Below are positions 48,148 to 59,072 of a stretch of DNA of 64,000 nt, piece by piece. This DNA comes from Polytrichum commune (Eukaryota > Streptophyta > Polytrichopsida > Polytrichales > Polytrichaceae): assembly GCA_950295325.1 (NCBI GenBank), contig OX485807.1, positions 1,366,501-1,430,500 of the forward strand, given 5' to 3'. The notes beneath the pieces were generated by a model. That model was not told where the DNA came from and did not search any database. It saw only the letters and a program-made list of their open reading frames with translations. How positions within the stretch are numbered: the first letter of the stretch is position 1; each line of letters starts with the position of its first letter. Position numbers and translations under genes: made by a program.

Positions 48148-48501
48148 CGTTTGGAGCCCTCGATTGACGTCGTCAGCGAGTCAGACTTGGGGAGCTTCTT
48201 CTACGAGACCGTTTACGACGCCGCGTCAACCATCGACTACTCCAAGGAGCCTCTTGACGCCGGCGTCGTCGATAGCCCCCCACCCAAGCAAATCTTCCGG
48301 CGATCTGCGTCCCCGTCACCGCTCAAAGGCATAAATCGCAAATGCGTCCGGACATCCCCCTCTCGGCCCGGCGGCAGTAGTACACCTCAACGGCGGCTGC
48401 GGATGGATGCTCGGCCTACGAAGAGTGGAACCCTTCCTATTCCTTTGCGGGATGCCTTGCCCCTCCTCGCCAACTCCGACGGGAACGCCCCCGGTGACAA
48501 G
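48148..48501 (+). CDS. ParB-like gene, predicted tail exon
   Basis: 118 codons open between acceptor GCTCCAG|CGT and donor GACAAG|GTGAAC, phase 0 at both ends. The product (SESDLGSFFYETVYDAAST, later PPPKQIFRRSASPSPLKG) has no recognised domain and is rich in Ser, Pro and Arg. It belongs to the upstream gene only if the stop at 48002 is bypassed or is a mutation. Otherwise it is an untranslated exon or part of an overlapping transcript. Confidence 0.45.
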
Positions 48502-48639
48502 GTGAACCCCCCCCCCCCCCCAAAAAAAACATGGTTATCCGCGCATTACAATCATTTTGCACTTAAAAAATGAATGTGTGACACGTTTGGGTCTTCCTCC
48601 CTAAACTAACACATGTGTTCTTGCGTTGACGCGTTGCAG

Positions 48640-48960
48640 GTTGCTCCCACCCGTAAACCTATGCGGTCTAGTGCGTCCATCGAGTTGGAGCGTTTCTACT
48701 CCATGACCAGAAATGCAAGACAGTCCACTTCATCGTATTCGAATTCTTCGTCGTATAATTCGGGCGGCCGACGGAATACAAAATGTGTTATTGATGGCGT
48801 TCACCCCAAGAATGGCTATAGTCGCGGGGCGGAGATTTTCAGGAATGTTGAAGCAATGCGAGCAAAAGAAGCTGCAGCAAAAGAAAAAGAGGCAAAAGAA
48901 AAAAAAAAAGCAAAAGAAAATGAAGCAAAAGAAAAAGAGGTAGTATCCGAGGCTAGATAG
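48640..48960 (+). CDS. ParB-like gene, predicted last exon with Lys/Glu/Ala-rich helix
   Basis: Acceptor TTGCAG|GTTGCTCCC, 106 codons plus TAG. It has a Ser-rich start, then RRNTKCVIDGVHPKNGYSRG, then a long A-K-E repeat helix (48855-48945), likely a highly charged single helix or coiled coil. Phase 0 with the previous exon. The intron between them (48502-48639) contains a decayed palindrome at 48583. Confidence 0.45.
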   Translation, partial: VAPTRKPMRSSASIELERFYSMTRNARQSTSSYSNSSSYNSGGRRNTKCVIDGVHPKNGYSRGAEIFRNVEAMRAKEAAAKEKEAKEKKKAKENEAKEKEVVSEAR

Positions 48961-49481
48961 GCCATAGTAGGCGTAGGGTTTTGGGCCATAGGCAAGAACA
49001 TTTTGGGTCGCACTATCCAATGCATGTGTGGTGTTAGCATGATATGCATTTTACATGCCACACTTTGTATGTTTTTTTTTTGCAATAATACAAGTTAGAC
49101 ATGATTTCCCCTTCCATATGGTCTAAGGTTTGGATTGCCCTACCTAAACCATCACAAATATGAGTTTGGAATATTTTGTATGCAATATTATATTGGTTAA
49201 CATATTAACCCTTCAATAAGATCTATGGTTTGGATTGCCCTACCTAAACCATATTCATACAAGCTCTAATATTTTGTGTGCAATAATATGAATGTTTTAA
49301 GGTTTCCCCTTAAATGTGGTCTAAGATTTGGATTGCCCACCCTAAACCATCACAAATATGAGTTATTTATGGGGTTCTTGGTCTAAACACCTGCTTCAAA
49401 GTGTTCGCATCTTACAACTTTCTCCAATATGTGTTCCATTTATCCTTGTTCTTATTTATGTGAATGTCTCAAAATGCCCAA
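48961..49481. repeat. Right subterminal region with decayed palindromes
   Basis: Three copies of a related imperfect dyad, GGTTTGGATTG-CCC-TACCTAAACC and close variants, at 49127-49150, 49227-49250 and 49325-49348, spaced about 100 bp. A half-decayed TTGGGTCGCACTATCCAA lies at 49003-49020. These look like worn versions of the TTTGGGTCG dyad and could be subterminal binding sites. No gene seen. Confidence 0.65.
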
Positions 49482-49509
49482 AAAGTCTCAATTTAACGAA
49501 TATAGTGTT
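49482..49509 (-). repeat. Right terminal inverted repeat of the giant element
   Basis: 28 bp, perfect complement of 33671-33698, followed by the target duplication AACA at 49510-49513 and then B-block sequence (atagagggagcc). Confidence 0.9.
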
Positions 49510-51107
49510 AACAATAGAGGGAGCCATATAAACTACTTAACTTTGCTACTACCTTTAGGAGTTTGACCAAAAGAAATATGGTTTTAGTATATTGGATTGT
49601 GCTTGCTCCCGTTTGTAGTAGTGCATTGAATTGCCCTCAACATCAAGGGTGATATGAAACTTACAAGTTCATTGGAATGCACCCCAAAACAACAAAGGTT
49701 CTAATCATTTAAACTTATACATGCAACACATTCATCACCAAATAAATACACCCTCCCCCCCCCCCCCAAACCCATATTGAGCATCTCATAATAGTTTTCT
49801 TGTACATGGTGACAATAAGAATGAAATCATTGAATAATAATAATAATAATAATAACTCATGGTAGTTTTGCTTTCTACTTGGGCATGTTATGGGAATTAG
49901 ACTAATATGTGAATGAGGAGAAATGGGGTTGCATCTCATTTGAACCAATGACAAATACATACGAAGTATTGGGTTAGTGTGCCTATTGTGACAAATTGGG
50001 TGGAAGAAAGGTCATGAATTAACAACCTCAAGATTTCAAATCGGAACTCATTTTCTCAAAGCATTCCATATTTTATCAATTTTTGGCAATGCCATGGAAA
50101 ACTTTACTTCAAGTCAATTTTACAAATTTGGGAATTGTTATATTCTGAGGCTTAAATGCATGTCAAATGGGGGTGTCCATGCAAAACTTCCCTTCAAGTG
50201 AGGTATGCTTATTCGGAGCCCTTGACGTAGTTATGCATGGTTAATTGCAAGAGTGTCACAATGAATTTACCAACCAAAAAAGTGTCCTTCACAATATGAG
50301 AGGAAATAATCGCATGCAAGTGTGCCTCTCATTCATCCATATTAACAATAACATATGTCTTTTGTATGTTTGTGATTAATTTATTTCAAACATAATCACA
50401 TCCAACTAAATTGGGGGTTTTGTAGCTAATTCCAACTACAAAATACTGAAATATTGTAACTTGAGACAATCTAAGCTTGAAATTTTATCAATCTTGCTTA
50501 AATATTGTCATTAAAGTTCTTGAGGTTTGCAAGTTTTTTAATTTTTTAATTTTTAACCCCTAGGCCAAGTGGAACTAGTTTCTATAGGAGGTCCAATAGT
50601 TTTCAAAATTGGATGAGATCCAATGGAGTCAGAAATTCAAGCATGAATGGGTTGTTCACCACAATATGCTAGACAATTGAGTCTCAAATATTGTTTTTTT
50701 TCCCATTCTTATTCTTAGTCAACTGACAATTTAACAAATCCAACAAACAATGTTGGCAATGTTGAGCTTAGATTGGATTTACTTGGTCAACATGCAAAAT
50801 TAGTTGTCAAAAGGGCATTTCATTTATTTGATTATTGTGCTAGTTTTTTTGGATTGAGAAACAATCAAGACTTGTAGGCCAATTAATAGAATTGGACTCT
50901 AAGTTGAAGTACATAAACTCTAATACTTATGTGACCATGTTATGTCATGTTTGAATGAACTGTTGATTTAAATCCAATTCTTCGATACCACGATGACAAA
51001 ATTTTGTATTCTTCTTCTATTTTTCATTTTTCATTTTTTTGTTTGCAAAAGTATGTGGGAAGAGTTAATGCTTTACATGATGTCCATCAAATTTGGGGCC
51101 CTTCATT
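49510..51107. repeat. B block, copy 3 (right flank of the giant element)
   Basis: Matches 1138-2763 after the target duplication, including the C homopolymer (49747-49767) and (AAT)n tract (49832-49855), whose lengths differ from copy 1. No gene seen. Confidence 0.8.
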
Positions 51108-51305
51108 TTAGGAAGCAAAAGAGAACTTCAACCTTGAACATTGGTTGAGGCATTTACACATGTCTACAAAAATGTCATGCGTGCCAACATCTACATGGAT
51201 AAAACCCCATTTCACTAAAATGTCTACATCCTCAAGAGCTTTCATTATATTTTTGTAACTCCTAGTCCAATATTTCAAATATCCATACATCAATAATTCA
51301 TACAC
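51108..51305 (-). pseudogene. DUF247 gene fragment, second copy of 2764-2964
   Basis: 65 codons nearly identical to the fragment at 2764-2964, including RSYKNIMKALEDVDILVKWG and VGTHDIFVDMCK. Same truncation, so inherited with the block. Confidence 0.7.
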
Positions 51306-52401
51306 TACAAGATGGTGGAGGTTTTATATGAATGCTTCAAAATCATATCAAAAAAGAACTTTCATAAACTTTATCAAATTTTAAATCATGTGAGAATGGA
51401 GAATGTTATCCCCAAAAGCTCTTTGGAGGGACCAATGCCCATGTGAAACGGTTTAAATGTTCAATCATGAATTTAATGATTTTGTTTGGGAAAACCTTGT
51501 GAAAGACAATGACCCCTTTAGTTCATAGGGAATGCTAACATAGTGTAGTATTTATGCAATAGACCTCGAGGATGGAGAAGGCTTGATGTCTTCCTTTACG
51601 TGCTACCCTCCCCCCCCCCCAATCCTCACCAAGAAAAAATTGAAAATTGAAAACTTAGTCAACTATATTATAACACATACTACACTTTTGATAGTTGATT
51701 CAACTCCGACATCAAGGGTCTCCAACCAAATTGAATATTATAGGTGAATTACTTAGGCCACTTGTCCACCGAATTCTCCCAAATGCAAATTGAATATGAT
51801 GAGGTAGGATTCATATTGTGCCAACTAGCTACTCTTAGCTTCTCAAATCTAGGTCCGGGTTACTTACCTCCTCCTTCTAAAATCGGTCTTCAAGCCTTCA
51901 CTGACTAACAAGTTGATGTTAAGAGTGAGGAAACCAGGTGCATAATGAAACAGAGTAACGGTGCTAACTCAAACTCTTGAACTATTTTGATCAAGGGGGG
52001 AACTGCCCTTATATACAATATGGCTTGACACTTGGACTAGGTCCAAGTGTCGGCACCTAGTTACACCGTGGACTAGCTACCTCGGTGGGAATATTCTAGC
52101 TCGGCCTCGGTCTCCTACACCAAGACCGATGCCCTTAACTAATTGTTTGCTCATAAGTTGAGATACCTTGGACTTGTGTGCACGGCCTCCTACCGGCGGC
52201 CGCCACTTTACTTAAGGTGGCTAATGCCCATGTGGGACTAATTAATAGCGATTAGCTTCCATGCTAGATGATTGTTAACCTAGGTTGCCTAGGTGCTTAT
52301 CCATTATCTTAACACTCTTCCTCAACCTAGGATTAACCTCATTAAAAACTTTCTCAAGTAAAACCCGGCTCGGGACAAAAACCTTGAGAAAGAAAAAAAT
52401 G

Positions 52402-55400
52402 TTAATATTTGGAAGAGTCTAAGTCTTGGAGTGACCTGATCCCGGCGGCATGTAACAATTTCTTATGCTTATATGCCGGGAGAGCTTTGGTAAGCATATC
52501 GGCTATATTATGTTCCGATTCTATCTTTCGGATCTCTAGTTGACCTTTGTTTATCAAGTCTTGAGAGAAACTAAAGATATGGAGACTAATATGTTTAGTC
52601 CGGTCGGCTTTGATGAAGCCCGAAGACATTTGCTGTATGCAAGCGGCATTGTCTTCGAAGATGACCATTGGTTTATCCTCCTCCTGGATCTTACATTGTT
52701 GCTTTATGATCTTTTCGATGGTGCGCAACCAAACGCACTCGCGGGCGGCTTCATGGAAGGCTAGCAATTCGGCGTGGTTCGTCAATATTGCGGTTACGGT
52801 CTGTTTTGTGGACTTCCACGAGATGGGCGCTCCGCACTTGAGGAAAATGTATCCGGTTTGAGATTTTCCCGCACTCGGGTCGGTTCGGAATCCCGAATCT
52901 GCAAAACCTATCACCTCGGATTTGTTAGATTTTTGATAATATAGTCCGAGGTCAGATGTACCTCGTAAATACCGTAGGAGGTGCTTGACTCCATTTCAAT
53001 GCCGCATCGTTGGATTTTGGCTATGCCTAGCCAAGATGCTTGTGGCGAATGCGATGTTGGGTCGAGTGTGGGTCGTTAGGTAGGTGAAGGAACCAACCGC
53101 GGTGAGGTATTTTTGCTTATCTATCACCTCCTTCTCCTCCTCACGAGGTTGGTACGGGTCTTCGTCCGTCTTGCTCCTCCCGATCATTGGCGCGGCCTAT
53201 GGGTTGGCGTCCTCCATTTGAAACATTTTGAGCACTTTCTGGACGTATGCATGTTGGTGCAGGAATATGCCATCCGGCATGTGATGGACTTGAAGTCCCA
53301 AACAAAAGGTTGTGGGACCAATACATTTCATATCAAATTTGCTTGTTAAAATATCTTGGGCGAATTTGTACATCTCGAGTGTTCCGATGATGTTCAAATC
53401 GTCAACATATGCGGCAATAATTACAAAACCATCCTTGGTGCAATATGTAAAAATGCAGGGTAGGGTAGGGTTGTGAATGAAACCTTGAGATATTAGGAAG
53501 TAACACAAGTGGTGATACCAGGCTCGGCCTGATTGCTTGAGGCCGTATAAGGCCTTGCATATCCTTAAGCCTACAAACCGTCCCGGTTTGGGCTTAGGCA
53601 CGGATTCTAGGAATCCGGGTGGCGGGTTGATATACAAGATTGAATCCAAAGTACCGTGTAGGTACGCAGTTACCACATCCAGTAAGTATATCTTGAGAGC
53701 AATATGGACTGTTAAGGCAAGCAAGTACCTGAAGGAGACACAGTCCATCACAGGTGAGTAGGTTTGGTCGAAATCGACTCCGGGCCTTTGAGTGCAAACT
53801 TGGGCTACTAGCCTTACCTTATACCTTAGGACTCGACCTTGCGAGTCGAGCTTTCGGGTGAAGATTAGCTTGTGGCTGATTGGTGGCTTCTCGAGATTGT
53901 TCGTGATGTCGGAGAATACCTCATGTTTTCGAAGAGAGGTGTATTCGGCCTCTATGGCCGCTTGCCACTGTGGCCAATCCGTCCTCTTTCGGGCTTGTTC
54001 TAAGGTAGTTGGATCGGTGTCGGGACTCGAGTCTAAGGACTCGGTGGTGTAATGAACCTTGAGTGTCCGCTTGGGTGTCCTTTGGGTAGGTGGTTTGGTA
54101 GGTGGGCGTTTTTGAGGTAGAATGTTACCGGTGCCAGGGATGGCACCTCGAATCACCCTTTCCTCGGTTGAGAATCCGTCGGGTACGTTTTCGACTAAGG
54201 CCTTGAGGTTGAGGAGTTTGGATGTCTCGGTGTTAGTTAACGAGGTAGGTGGGTCTGGATTCATGGTTAACGTCTCTGGTGCACCGAACTTCAAAGGTGA
54301 GGTGGGTTTGGTTGAGGGTAGTGTCGGGAATACGTGTTCTAGGAACTTACAGTTGGCGAACCGGACCTTCATTAGGTTCCCGGTTGCGGGTTCGAGGTAT
54401 CGGATAATTGAGGGTGAATCGTATCCAACATAGATTCCCTCGTGTCTTTGTGGGCCTATTTTGTGCCGTTTTGGGTCCGGGAGAGGGACCCAAACTTGGC
54501 AACCGAAGGTTCTGATATGGGCCACATTCGGTGGCCTCCCATATAGGAGTTCGTGAGGTGTTTGTGTGTTGAGGAGGGTAGGTCTTAGTTTGAGAAGGGC
54601 CGCGGCGTGTAAGACCGCGTGCCCCTACATGGTAGATGGTAATCGGGAGTGTAGCAATAAGGGTCTTGCTACCAGTTGGATTTTCTTCACAAATGCCTCT
54701 GCGAGGCCATTTTGTGAGTGTTCGTAAGGTACTGAGTAGGTTAGGTTGATCCCAGAGGCGTTACAATAGTCCTCGAAAGCGTGAGATCGGAATTCCTGGG
54801 CGTTGTCCATCCTTAGGTGCTTAATCGGGTTGTCGGGGAAGTGGTTTTTGTACCTGATAAGGATGGATAAGAGTTTTGGGAAGGCTAGGTTTTGGGTCGG
54901 GAGTAAGGCGACCTCGAGGTGGCTTCCCAATGCGTCCACAAGTACGAAGTAGTAGCGAAAGGTCCCTGAAGGTGGACTTATCGACCCGCATATATCCCCG
55001 TGTATCCTGAATAGTGGTGGAGGTAGTTCCGTGGGTAGTGTCCAATGTGATGGCCTCCGGATTAATTTTCCTTGGATACAGGCTACGCATTCTTGTGTCT
55101 TCCCGGCGTCTGCCGTTGTAAGGGCGTGACCTTGGGTCAATGGGATCATCCTCCGGAATATGGTTGTTCCCGGATGTCCCAGTCTAGAGTGCCAAATATC
55201 TGGCTTGGCGGCTTTAGTGTCTATAGACACCCCCTGCGCCAGGTTGCGCTCCGTCGTGGGACCTCTCTCCCACGCGGCCATGCAAACCTCTTCCTCACCT
55301 AGGGTGGGGCTAGATGCCAAAGGTTTTATGGCAACCTTGTATAGTTCATCGAGGTCCGCGTTAGCGGTGGCAATGACTTGGGGTCCTTGCCTAAGCTCGA

Positions 55401-55862
55401 TTACTTCTTCATCGCCCTGCATCGCCGTGCAGAGGTGGATATTCCTCGCCCTCAGATCCCGATAGCTGATCAGGCTCCTCGGCGCATCTGGGGCGTACAT
55501 TGCCTTCTCGCAATTGAGGGGGAATCCCCCGGGCAAGATAATTGTTGCCCGGCCCTCCCGGAACCTTAGCGTCCGGCTTCCGGCCATTGTAAGTATTTTA
55601 CAGGTGGACCAGGACTTCTCACTTTGGAAGTGGAAGAATTGTGCCTTAGTTAGGATTGTGTGAGTTGATGCGCTATCCAGGAGGGCAACATCTTGGGTTG
55701 ACGTGCCTCCTTCCCGGATAGCCATAAAATTTTCCACATCAAAATCAAGATCGAGCATGTCTGAGGGTTCAAAGTTGTAATTCTGCCTTGGTTTATTACG
55801 TAGCTCTTGCAATTCTCTGAACATATCTACAATGTACTGTGATGCCTTGCAATCCTTTGCAA
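52402..55862 (-). pseudogene. Copia pol: protease, integrase, reverse transcriptase, RNase H (broken)
   Basis: Order on the minus strand is the Copia order. Protease shows LLDSASTHTIL. The integrase zinc region shows WHSRLGHPG and CVACIQGK, and the core shows HGDICGS, RMDNAQEF and GLAEAF with the D, D and E residues. A stop follows at ...SRLPSTM, ending the first frame at 54625. Reverse transcriptase (53197-54525) includes YLDVVTAYLHG-type sequence, LKQSGRAWYHH and the catalytic YVDDLNIIG. RNase H (52402-52914) shows GFADSGF, KSTKQTVTAILTNHAELLA and EDNAACI. Frames also break near 53190 and 52990. The element is therefore not autonomous. Confidence 0.9.
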
Positions 55863-56887
55863 AATGTTATTTTCTCCCACATTTGTGACAATTTCCCGAG
55901 GTTGTCCTAGCATGTTCCTGCTTAGGTGGGAAGTATCTAGGTCTGTGTGGGTTCCCTGTTGCAGGTTTATTATGCCATTGAGGTGGAGTTTTGCGAAAAT
56001 AACCTCTTGGTGGCCTACGGGAGGCCTTTGTAGTGTGAACTTCTGCGTGGTGATGAACTGGTGAGTCGTCCCGCCGCGGTCCTGCTCCAGCTCCACGCGT
56101 CGCTCCCGCTCCGCGTCTCGTCCCCGGCATTGGTGCGAGTGCTCCCATGGTTCCGTTTAGCTCCTCCGGCTCGACGTCCTCGATCTTGGCGATGGTCGTA
56201 TGCACCTCCCTCGCGGGTCGGGACTCCGCGTTTCGTAGCAGGATTTGGTGATGCTTCTCGACGAGCAATAGGTGAGACATGAGCTTCGAGTGCTTCTTAA
56301 ACTTCATATTCCTGTATTGTTGTGAGAGGATGGCCGTTGCAGGTGGGAATGTCGAGAGGGTCTTCTCGATTAGCTCCTCGTCCGTGATGACTTGCCCGCA
56401 CAACCGAAGTTGAGCTGTAATCCGGTGCAGCTCCGAGTTGAATGCGGCGAAGTCCGGGAAATCGAGTACCCGGATGTTGGTCCAAATCCGCTCGAGCTTG
56501 TGGCAGGAACAACGTCTGTTCGTGGTCAAACCGGGCGTGAAGTTCCGCCCATAGCTTGGCGGGGTCCTCGATCTGCAAGTATTGAAGTCGTAATGCATGG
56601 TCGAGGTGGCGTCGAAGTATCATCAGTGTATGCCATTTGGCTGCTGGCGGGATCGGTGGTGTGTCATCCGTTAGGGTGGTGCTTGTGCTGGGAGGTGGTG
56701 ATGTTAGAGTCTTGGCGAGGTCCTCAACACTCAGTAACACTTTAGCATCGTTAACCCATTCTAAGAAGTTTGACCCGTCGGAACTCAGAGGTGCAAACAT
56801 TAAGGCATGCATTTTGGATTCCGTAAATCTAGGTTTTGTAGACATTGATATTATGGTGTGTATGTCATCAGTTGATGAAGTAAACAT
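55863..56887 (-). pseudogene. Copia gag (broken)
   Basis: Starts MFTSSTDDIHT at 56887. SSDGSNFLEWVNDAKVLL is typical Copia gag. The frame shifts near 56500 and continues as FPDFAAFNSELHRITAQLRL and ILSQQYRNMKF, then an Arg/Gly-rich stretch and a CX2CX4HX4C zinc knuckle (CHKCGRK). A TAA codon falls inside the knuckle between Lys and His, so gag-pol cannot be read through. Otherwise the domain order is normal. Confidence 0.85.
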
Positions 56888-59072
56888 TTATTTTGATGAG
56901 ACAAAGGTACATACGGACAAGGCTGCTTAAATATGGTTAGTCGCTATCAACCAGAACTATATATTAGTGTGACCAGGAACTTAAGTGGGAAAGGAAAGTG
57001 CTAAGTCTATATATATAGATAATCAGAAATACAACTTAGAAATGAGAATAAGTAGGGTAAGTTATATCTCAAAGTGTGAGTATCAAGAAAAATTCGGCAG
57101 CATAACTTTTCTATGAAGAGGAAATCATAAAGTGCAATTCTGATTTCTACCAAAAATTGGGCAGCATTTCGGTACTGTAAACTTTTATGACCTTTCTAGA
57201 TATGGATTTCTAGAGTAAATTGGGCAGCATTTCTGTACTAAAAAGATGATCCAGAATGTAGAGAATAAAAATGGTAGGTAGGCGCTTGAGTTCAGATGTA
57301 GCAATTGTCACAAAAAAATGACTCTAGATATATCTGATCTAGGTAAAATCTGCTCTTCGATAGTAGCTCAGTAGTAAAAACTATCTATCTGGAGGTGAAA
57401 AGACTTTCTGATGCTCGTACAAGTTAAACATGCATGTCTATCTAGTGATCTCTCAAAAGTAACCACTCAAGTGCTCTCCGAAGTAATTGACTAACAATCT
57501 AAAGTGAACAATGAGGTGCTAGGAGCAGTGCTGATAACGTGTTAAGAGTGAGGAAACCAGGTGCATAATGAAACAGAGTAACGGTGCTAACTCAAACTCT
57601 TGAACTATTTTGATCAAGGGGGGAACTGCCCTTATATACAATCTGGCTTGACACTTGGACTAGGTCCAAGTGTCGGCACCTAGTTACACCGTGGACTAGC
57701 TACCTCGGTGGGAATATTCTAGCTTGGCCTCGGTCTCCTACACCAAAACCGATGCCCTTAACTAATTGTTTGCTCGTAAGTTGAGATACCTTGGACTTGT
57801 GTGCACGGCCTCCTACTGGCGGCCGCCACTTTATTTAAGGTGGCTAATGCCCATGTGGGACTAATTAATAGCGATTAGCTTCCATGCTAGATGATGGTTA
57901 ACTTAGGTTGCCTAGGTGTTTATCCATTATCTTAACAGTTGCAAAGTGCTTTAGTAGGCGCATAGAAGTCTTGCGGCCCATGTCCATGGCCCATCACATT
58001 CTAGGAGGCCACCATAATGTGGTTGGTTAGCGGTTTCTGCTTATCTACATGAGAACACCTCCAATTCATTATTATCTAAAATGTAGTGGGCAAACGGCCT
58101 ACATGGAAAGTCACCCTAAGAGGGTTGGTTTGACAATGTAGCAACCATGACGTCATCCCTATGAGTATCAAAGGTTAGATTAGTTTTGGGTCTAGAAGCA
58201 TATATCCAAAGACTACATATATAAACATAATTGCAAGGGAGTACATTTGCAACAATTGATGCCAATTGAAAGTATTTAGCTACATGACCCATGTTCACAT
58301 TTGTATGATTAGATGAACTGGTAACTTTTAAAACTTAATGTTACACTTCTTTGTAAACATTTTATTTATATATTCCAAAATTTCAACAACTTATTAAGGA
58401 AGTATAGCTATAGTTCAAGTTCATAGGTAAACTCTATGCATTTCAAATGCTACTATTCTCTAGTTGTACGAATGAAGAAAGAGACTCAAAACTCATCCAA
58501 AGAGTGCATGTGCAACACATTCAAAAACAAATGGATATGCTACACAATTAAAAGATACCAAACTCTAATCATTTTACTAAGATCATTTGAAATGAGAATA
58601 TAGTAATGACAATGACAATGACAAAAATAGTAATAAACATAATAAGTGCAAGCATTAGATTGTAATTTATAATATTTAGACCCTCTTAGGGCATGTTGCA
58701 AGAATTACATCGATTGGGGACATATTTGTTTGCAATATAATTTTCCTTTCTTTTATAGTCAAAGATCACAATTCACAATAAAACTCTAGTGTATAGTGAG
58801 GTTATTCCCAAGTCACATGCGTAAACTAACATTCAAAACCCATGCAAAAAGTCATACCATGTGCAATACGTTCAAAATGAAATGGATGCATTAAAATCCC
58901 TCCCTCCCCCTACAAATTTACTAAACATTTGAAGATAAACTTCCTCACTATAATGAAAATAAAATCAAATATAGAAACATAAATTACCAAAATAATAACA
59001 TGACAAATAATAAGTACATGTATTCCATATTTTTACTCTCTACAAGCATGATGCATGAATGAGCCTCCTATG

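Larger units (their letters stand above)
33671..49509. mobile_element. 15.8 kb DNA transposon-like element with 28-bp TIRs
   Basis: The left end 33671-33698 begins AACACTATATTCGTTAAATT, and the right end 49482-49509 is its exact 28-bp reverse complement. The flanks are AACA at 33667-33670 and at 49510-49513. The paralogous A/B junction at 1130-1145 reads cctaacacaacaatagaggg with a single AACA, which is an empty site. The element carries a DUF7869-type transposase gene (minus strand), a 78-bp palindrome array, a long non-coding middle, and a GC-rich multi-exon gene with ParB-like, methyltransferase-like and FCP1-like regions (plus strand). Palindromes of one family occur throughout it and not outside. 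The superfamily is uncertain: the ends contain CACTA two bases in, but the duplication does not fit CACTA elements. Confidence 0.88.
51917..57937 (-). mobile_element. Copia LTR retrotransposon (6.0 kb), decayed
   Basis: Two 398-bp LTRs, 51917-52314 and 57540-57937, both start TGTTAAGAGTGAGG and end TTAACA. I count about nine differences between them by eye, mostly C/T or G/A. The target duplication is gttga (51912-51916) and gttgc (57938-57942), with one mismatch. The element reads on the minus strand. Next to the 5' LTR (57540) is a primer-binding-like ATCAGCAC motif, common in plant Copia elements. Next to the 3' LTR is the purine tract gaggaagag (complement of 52315-52323). Gag and pol are both present but broken. 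Confidence 0.93.
51306..59072. repeat. C block, copy 4, split by the Copia element
   Basis: 51306-51916 and 57938-59072 form one C block once 51917-57937 is removed. The junction text aagttg-caaagtgctttag matches 5592 and 3556. The right part runs into the stop codon of DUF247 copy 3. No gene of its own. Confidence 0.8.

Noticed and set aside
48730-49020. Minus-strand frame rich in Phe
   Set aside because: It is the antisense of the Lys/Glu/Ala-rich helix of the last predicted exon.
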